NCBI RefSeq assembly: GCF_014203795.1
Contig: NZ_JACHJU010000006.1
Location: forward strand, 124,001 to 188,000
Length of the DNA stretch: 64,000 nucleotides
Source of the DNA: Streptosporangium album
Lineage (GTDB): Bacteria > Actinomycetota > Actinomycetes > Streptosporangiales > Streptosporangiaceae
Reading direction: 5' to 3'
Made by a program: the position numbers and the translations under genes. Each line of letters starts with the position of its first letter. Position 1 is the stretch's first letter. Under the pieces are notes generated by a model. The model was not told where the DNA came from and made no database searches. It was given only the letters and a program-made list of their open reading frames with translations. This document shows positions 59,623 through 64,000 of this stretch, in pieces.

Positions 59623-61071
59623 CTATCCGGAGGCGACCCACGCGGGGCGGGCAGCCGTGATCTGGGTGAGGTAGCGCTCGTAACCCGCGGCGTAACGGGC
59701 GGACGCGGCGGGGTCGGGATGGTGTGTCCGTCCGGGGGGTGGCGCCGTGGCGGGCCTGCCGAGAGTCTCGGCCGCGGCGCGGGCCGCTCCGCGGGCACCG
59801 GTCTCGTCACCGGAGAGGACGTGGAGCGGGCGGTCGAGGACGTCGGCGAATATCTGCGCCCACGCCGCGGACGCGACGCCGCCGCCGCACGCGGTCAGCG
59901 ACCCGGCGAGCCCGGCCGTCGTCAGACAGTGCCGGGCGCTGTAGGCGATCGCCTCGCAGGTGGTGCGGACGAGGTCGGCGGGACCGACGCCGAGGTGCAG
60001 CCCGTCGATCCGGCCACGGGCGCGGGGCGCGACGAACGGGGCGCGCTCTCCCGCCTCGGCGAGGAACGGCAGCATCGACAGCCCGTTCGAGCTGCCGTCG
60101 GTGAGCAGCCGCGGCAGGTCGGAGACGGTCGCGCCGACGAGGCGCAGCACCCAGTCGAGCGCGGCGGTACCGACCATCGCGGGCAGCGCCCGCAGCCAGC
60201 GCCGGTCCTGCCACGTGCTCAGCGTGAGCCCGCACGCCTCGCCGCCGGTGTCGACGGTGTCGACGAGAACCTGGCAGGCGAGGGTGGTACCGACGATGAG
60301 CAGCCCGTCGCCGACCTCGGTGACGCCGGCGCCCAGCGCCGAGGCGGGCAGGTCGTAGGGCGCGGCGACGACGGGCGTGCCCGCGGGCAGCCCGGTCGCC
60401 GCCGCGGCCGACCGGCTCAGCGCGCCGGTCGGAGCGGTGGTCACCGGGGCGAGCAGATGCCGGCGGTGCGCGAGGCCGCACGCGGCGATCAGTTCCTCGT
60501 CGTAGTCACGGCGGAGCGGGTCGAGGAACGGCGCGGACGCGTCGGACGGGTCGGTCGCGCGCAGCCCGGTGAGAGCCTGCATGACGATGTCCTTGCAGTA
60601 TCCGGCCGTCGCCGCGCGGTCGAGCACCGAGGGCTCGTGCGCGTCGAGCCAGGCGAGGACGGGGCCCGAGCAGCCGGGGAACATGAGGGTCCCGGTGCGG
60701 CGGTAGGCGGAGTCGAGCAGCCCCTCGGTCTCCCACGCCTCGATGACGGGGGCGGCCCTGGCGTCGAGCCAGGAGATCGCGGGGTGCACGGACCGTCCCT
60801 CGGCGTCGACGAGCCACACCCCGTCGCCCTGGCCCGTGATGCCGACGGCCGCCACCGTCCGGTCGAGGCCGCGCGCGAGCTCGGCGAGCACGCCGACGGC
60901 GGACGCGACGACCGTGTCGATGTCCTGTTCGTACCGGCCGTCGCCGGGCCGGTCGAGGACCGTGGGCCGGGCGGTGCGCAGCAACGCCGTGCCGTCGCTG
61001 TCGAAGGCGACGGCCTTGGTGACGGTGGTGCCGACGTCGACGCCGACGACGACCGGATCAGACGACGTCAT
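59623..61071 (-). CDS. FGGY-family carbohydrate kinase (first)
   Basis: A 482-residue sugar or polyol kinase with two actin-like domains. ATP site VVVGVDVGTTVTKAVAFDSD, substrate region VGITGQGDGVWLVDAEGRSV and ISWLDARAAPVIEAW, the catalytic Asp in VVAAPYDLPASALGAG, and the second FGGY signature region ACGGGVASAAWAQIFADVLD. ATG 61071 overlaps the DeoR gene by 14 bases. The substrate could be erythritol, xylitol, L-ribulose or similar; sequence alone does not decide. Confidence 0.93.
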   Translation of the reverse strand: MTSSDPVVVGVDVGTTVTKAVAFDSDGTALLRTARPTVLDRPGDGRYEQDIDTVVASAVGVLAELARGLDRTVAAVGITGQGDGVWLVDAEGRSVHPAISWLDARAAPVIEAWETEGLLDSAYRRTGTLMFPGCSGPVLAWLDAHEPSVLDRAATAGYCKDIVMQALTGLRATDPSDASAPFLDPLRRDYDEELIAACGLAHRRHLLAPVTTAPTGALSRSAAAATGLPAGTPVVAAPYDLPASALGAGVTEVGDGLLIVGTTLACQVLVDTVDTGGEACGLTLSTWQDRRWLRALPAMVGTAALDWVLRLVGATVSDLPRLLTDGSSNGLSMLPFLAEAGERAPFVAPRARGRIDGLHLGVGPADLVRTTCEAIAYSARHCLTTAGLAGSLTACGGGVASAAWAQIFADVLDRPLHVLSGDETGARGAARAAAETLGRPATAPPPGRTHHPDPAASARYAAGYERYLTQITAARPAWVASG

Positions 61072-61843
61072 AGCGGATACCGTTCTCTCTCATCTCCAGC
61101 AGGCTGTCCTCGGGGGCGCGGGAATCGGTGAGGACGAGGTCGAAGTCGGACAGCGGAACGAGCCGGTGCAGGGCGACGCGGCCGAGCTTGCTGTGATCGA
61201 CCGCGAGCACCGACCTCTGGGCCGCGCGGATCATCGCCCGCTTCACCAGGACGATCTCCTGCTCCTGGTGGTAGGCGTAGTTGTTCGACACCGCGGAGAC
61301 GGAGGCGAACAACATGTCGACGCGTAGCGCCTCGATCGCCTCGATGCACGGCACGCCGAGGAACGAGTCGTGCGTCGGGTAGTACTCCCCGCCGAGGGCG
61401 ATCAACCGGATGCCGCGCATTCCCGCGACCAGCTTGATGGTCTCCAGGAAGTTGGTGATGACGGTCAGCGGGGCGGCGTCCTCAAGGAGGCGGGCCAGTT
61501 CCAGCGTGGTCGTCGAGTCGTCGAGCATGACGGCCATGCCCGGCTCGATGAGCGTGCGGGCGCGGTGGGCGAGAGCGATCTTCTCCTCGCGGGCGGCGCG
61601 CAGCCGGTAGGTCACGTTGCTTTCGAAGACGCTGGACGGCTGTGCGCTCACGCCGCCGCGAAACTTGTGCACGATGCCCTGACGCTCCAGCTCGTCGAGA
61701 TCGCGGTGAATGGTCATGAGGCTGACGCCGAACAGCTCGGAAAGATCGTTGGCCGATATGGAGCCGCGCTGCAGCACGAGCTCGGCGATCTCGGCCTGCC
61801 GTTGGGCGGGACGGTTGCGCTCGGAGGACTTGGAGGTCGTCAT
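61058..61843 (-). CDS. DeoR-family transcriptional regulator
   Basis: A 261-residue repressor responding to a phosphorylated sugar. HTH: RQAEIAELVLQRGSISANDL, SELFGVSLMTIHRDLDELER. The DeoR C-terminal sensor domain has VMLDDSTTTLELARLL, GIRLIALGGEYYPTHDSFLG and VLAVDHSKLGRVALHRLVPL. ATG 61843 overlaps the histidine phosphatase stop as ATGA and follows GAGGA. Located within the operon of the two FGGY kinases, it probably senses the product of one of them and binds the TTAACA-rich upstream regions. Confidence 0.93.
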   Translation of the reverse strand: MTTSKSSERNRPAQRQAEIAELVLQRGSISANDLSELFGVSLMTIHRDLDELERQGIVHKFRGGVSAQPSSVFESNVTYRLRAAREEKIALAHRARTLIEPGMAVMLDDSTTTLELARLLEDAAPLTVITNFLETIKLVAGMRGIRLIALGGEYYPTHDSFLGVPCIEAIEALRVDMLFASVSAVSNNYAYHQEQEIVLVKRAMIRAAQRSVLAVDHSKLGRVALHRLVPLSDFDLVLTDSRAPEDSLLEMRENGIRYDVV

Positions 61844-62469
61844 GCGGTCCATCCTCGGGACACGGGCACGTTGTACGCCAGCAGCGCCACCGGACCGTCT
61901 CCGCCGGAGAATCGGAAGGTCGTCGTGGAGACCGGGTCGAGGGACGGCAGCCGCCTCCGGTAGTCGCCGAGCGGCACGCCGAGCACCGCGCAGACCAGCA
62001 GGCGGATCAGGGTGGAATGGGCGACGACGAGGATCCGCCCGCCGGGATCGGCGGTGACGAGGTCGCCGAGCCCCGCCATGGCGCGGGTCACGGCGTCGGG
62101 GGGAGCCTCCCCGCCCGGGAAGTGGTCCCCGGAGGGGTCGGCCACGAACCGGTCGGCGACGTCGGGACGGTCCGCGCGGACGTCGGCCAGGGTGCGCCCC
62201 TCGGCGATGCCGAAGTCGAGCTCGCGCAGCCTCGGGTCGACGGCGGGGGGCTGCCCGAGCGCCGCCGCCACCGGTGCGAGGGTCGCGACCGCACGTGAGA
62301 GGTGTGAGCTGGCCAGGCTCGTGAATCCCTGGGACGGCGCCCATGCGGCCAGTGCCCGCGCCTGGTCCGTCCCGACGTCGTCGAGCCCGATGTCGCTGCG
62401 GCCCGTGTAGCGGTTGGGATGGTGCCAGGAGGTCCGGCCGTGGCGGGCGAGGACGACGGTCGTGGTCAC
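61840..62469 (-). CDS. Histidine phosphatase (phosphoglycerate-mutase-like)
   Basis: A 209-residue phosphatase using a phosphohistidine intermediate. The RHG motif is VVLARHGRTSWHHPNRYTGR with the nucleophilic histidine near residue 10; LRELDFGIAEGRTLADV gives the acid, and ILVVAHSTLIRLLVC the second histidine. Such proteins in sugar operons usually remove phosphate from a sugar phosphate. GTG 62469 follows AAGGAG and overlaps the second kinase's stop as GTGA. Confidence 0.92.
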   Translation of the reverse strand: MTTTVVLARHGRTSWHHPNRYTGRSDIGLDDVGTDQARALAAWAPSQGFTSLASSHLSRAVATLAPVAAALGQPPAVDPRLRELDFGIAEGRTLADVRADRPDVADRFVADPSGDHFPGGEAPPDAVTRAMAGLGDLVTADPGGRILVVAHSTLIRLLVCAVLGVPLGDYRRRLPSLDPVSTTTFRFSGGDGPVALLAYNVPVSRGWTA

Positions 62470-63941
62470 GGTTGCTCCTTGGCGTAGCGGGCGAGTCCGG
62501 GGTCGAGATGGCCGCGGGCGGCCAACTCGTCGACGAAACCACCGTAGGCGTCGGCGAACCGCTCGGCGGCTCCGGACCGGGGCTCGACGGTCTCGGCGAT
62601 GCGGACGAAGCGCTGGGACGTCGCGTAGAGGCGGCCGTCTCCGGCGGCGGCGAGGACGGCCATGCCGAACGCCGGTTCGGGGTTCGCCGGGAGACGTATC
62701 GGCCGGCCCAGGATGTCCGCGCGCAGCTGTGTCCAGTATCGGCTGCGGACGGCGCCGCCGGTCACCGACAGCGGCCCGTCCACGTCGGCGCCGAGATGGC
62801 GCAGCGTGGCGTAGGCGAGCCGTTCGACGAACGCGACGCCCTGCAGGACGGCGGCATACCGGTCGGCCTCGTCCACCGGGGTGCCGAGCTCGAAGCCCTC
62901 CGCGTCCGGAGCGACGAAAGGGAATCGCTCGCCGCGGCCGAGCAGGGGATAGGCGATGCCTCCTGAGGGCTCGTACCGGGCGGCGGCCCGGTCGAGGGCG
63001 TCGCGGTCGACACTCGGGAACCGGCGTTCGAGGATGCCGGCGCCGACACTGGAGGCACCGCCGGGCAGCCAGCCGCCGTCGGGATGGCGGTGTGAGTAGA
63101 TCACGTTGGCCGGATCGACGATGCGGGTGGCGGTGACCCCCTTGAGGACGAGGGTCGTGCCGAGCACGGAGTTCCAGCTACCGGGGGCGAGCGCCCCGGC
63201 GGCGATCTGGGCGGCGCAGCCGTCGCTCATGCCCGCGAGCACCGGGATGCCGGCGGGCAGCCCGGTATGGTCCGCCCCAGACGCGGACACCGTGCCGAGC
63301 GGAGTGCCGGGCCGCACCACCGCGGGCAGGACCGCCTGGGGCAGGCCGAGCCTGCCGAGCGCCTCGGTGGGCCAGTCGAGGCCGTCGAGGTCGTATCCCG
63401 TCTTGAGCGCGTGACTCCAGTCGGTGGCGACGGGCCCGCCGACCAGGCGTTCGGCGAGGTGATCGGGGCAGTGGACCAACCGGACGCGCCCGGACTCCAG
63501 GTCGGCGCGTAGCGGGGCGGGACCGGTGCGCAGCAGGTGCACGAGCTTCGGCAGGGCCCATGACGGCTGCGTCGCGTAGCCGAGGGCGGCCGTCACGTCA
63601 GGCGCCTCGGCGGAGGCCCGGGCGTCGTCGTACATCAGCGCGGGGGTGCGGGGTACGCCGTCCGAGGCGTCGGCGAGCAGGAAGGTGCCGGAGGTGCCGC
63701 AGATCGCCACCCCGAGGACCGCCCGGGGATCGACGTCTTTCAGGGCCTGGCGGAACGCGCTGCCGAGCACCGCCCACCACTGCGCCGGGTCCTGCTCGTG
63801 CACGGCACCCGTGCGGTGGCTGGTCAGGCTTCCCGCGCCACGTCCGGCAACACGGCCGGTGTCGTCGACGAGGACGACCCGCAGGCTCTGAGTGCCGACG
63901 TCGACACCCGCCCACACCTGGGCTGGTTGGTCTGTGCGCAT
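62466..63941 (-). CDS. FGGY-family carbohydrate kinase (second, xylulokinase-like)
   Basis: A 491-residue kinase at the head of the operon. N-terminal ATP site VWAGVDVGTQSLRVVLVDDT, substrate region VHEQDPAQWWAVLGSAFRQA, catalytic Asp in VLAGMSDGCAAQIAAGA, and the second signature region LSVTGGAVRSRYWTQLRADI. ATG 63941 (MRTDQPAQ) is preferred on homology; ATG 63977 or 63998 would lengthen it, and the ribosome site is weak for all. It is related to but clearly different from the kinase at 59623, so the operon may phosphorylate two substrates. Confidence 0.92.
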   Translation of the reverse strand: MRTDQPAQVWAGVDVGTQSLRVVLVDDTGRVAGRGAGSLTSHRTGAVHEQDPAQWWAVLGSAFRQALKDVDPRAVLGVAICGTSGTFLLADASDGVPRTPALMYDDARASAEAPDVTAALGYATQPSWALPKLVHLLRTGPAPLRADLESGRVRLVHCPDHLAERLVGGPVATDWSHALKTGYDLDGLDWPTEALGRLGLPQAVLPAVVRPGTPLGTVSASGADHTGLPAGIPVLAGMSDGCAAQIAAGALAPGSWNSVLGTTLVLKGVTATRIVDPANVIYSHRHPDGGWLPGGASSVGAGILERRFPSVDRDALDRAAARYEPSGGIAYPLLGRGERFPFVAPDAEGFELGTPVDEADRYAAVLQGVAFVERLAYATLRHLGADVDGPLSVTGGAVRSRYWTQLRADILGRPIRLPANPEPAFGMAVLAAAGDGRLYATSQRFVRIAETVEPRSGAAERFADAYGGFVDELAARGHLDPGLARYAKEQP

Positions 63942-64000
63942 GAGAAGTCGCGGCCCCCGCTCGGACGGAAGAGTCATTAAGCGATGTGAACTTAACATTG

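Overview
The DNA is uniformly very GC-rich, with GTG/TTG starts, ATGA/GTGA start-stop overlaps and actinobacterial signature families (DUF397/XRE pair, DUF4916, DUF6247, Scr1-type regulator). A filamentous actinobacterium of the Streptosporangiaceae (Nonomuraea- or Streptosporangium-like) fits best. The complete Entner-Doudoroff operon agrees with this, because that route is known to be important in Nonomuraea. The species is inferred, not proven. I saw no rRNA, no convincing tRNA and no CRISPR array.

Layout. 0-3.1 kb: a sugar ABC ATPase divergent from a LacI regulator and a PfkB kinase. 3.1-10.6 kb: a MacB/FtsX-type ABC exporter whose first permease is broken by an IS5-family element and by a frameshift; a soxR remnant lies behind it. 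11-20 kb: an integrase remnant, a fused indolepyruvate ferredoxin oxidoreductase divergent from its Lrp regulator, a PAS/GAF/SpoIIE phosphatase, a DUF4916 Nudix-like protein and an XRE-DUF397 pair. 20.4-23 kb: a membrane EEP-fold hydrolase, a P-loop kinase and a fused relic of hydantoinase and DUF917 genes. 23.1-29.4 kb: an overlapping zwf-edd-glk-eda operon facing a ROK regulator, which together form a full glucose-to-pyruvate/G3P route except for lactonase.

29.4-42.7 kb is an accessory zone with much decay: a P-loop kinase, a TetR relic, an IS1182-type element frozen by a 4-bp repeat expansion, an internally deleted IS701-like element with perfect ends, a replication-type winged-helix protein, a truncated glycosyltransferase, a DUF6247/RelE-like toxin-antitoxin pair, a decayed XerD-like integrase and a second IS5-family copy in inverted orientation. 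Inside it lies an intact two-gene operon joining a cis-prenyltransferase to an MpaB/rubber-oxygenase-like protein with a calcium-binding EF-hand tail. This is the most interesting system in the window.

43-53.4 kb: nitronate monooxygenase, two orphan TetR-type operators, a PCu(A)C copper chaperone beside a deleted DyP peroxidase, a solitary ClpP, a secreted propeller-like lipoprotein, a divergent iron-box promoter serving DUF2470 and a cysteine-free ribosomal protein S4 paralogue, a one-domain voltage-gated channel with a calcium-type filter, and a TetR-controlled DrrAB-type exporter. 53.7-64 kb: a two-operon catabolic cluster on the minus strand. It holds a solute-binding protein, two permeases and a glycerophosphodiesterase, then an inositol-phosphatase-like enzyme, a 2-hydroxyacid dehydrogenase, two FGGY kinases, a DeoR regulator and a histidine phosphatase. 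It has no ATPase of its own; the UgpC/MsmX-type ATPase at the left edge is the kind that such systems share.
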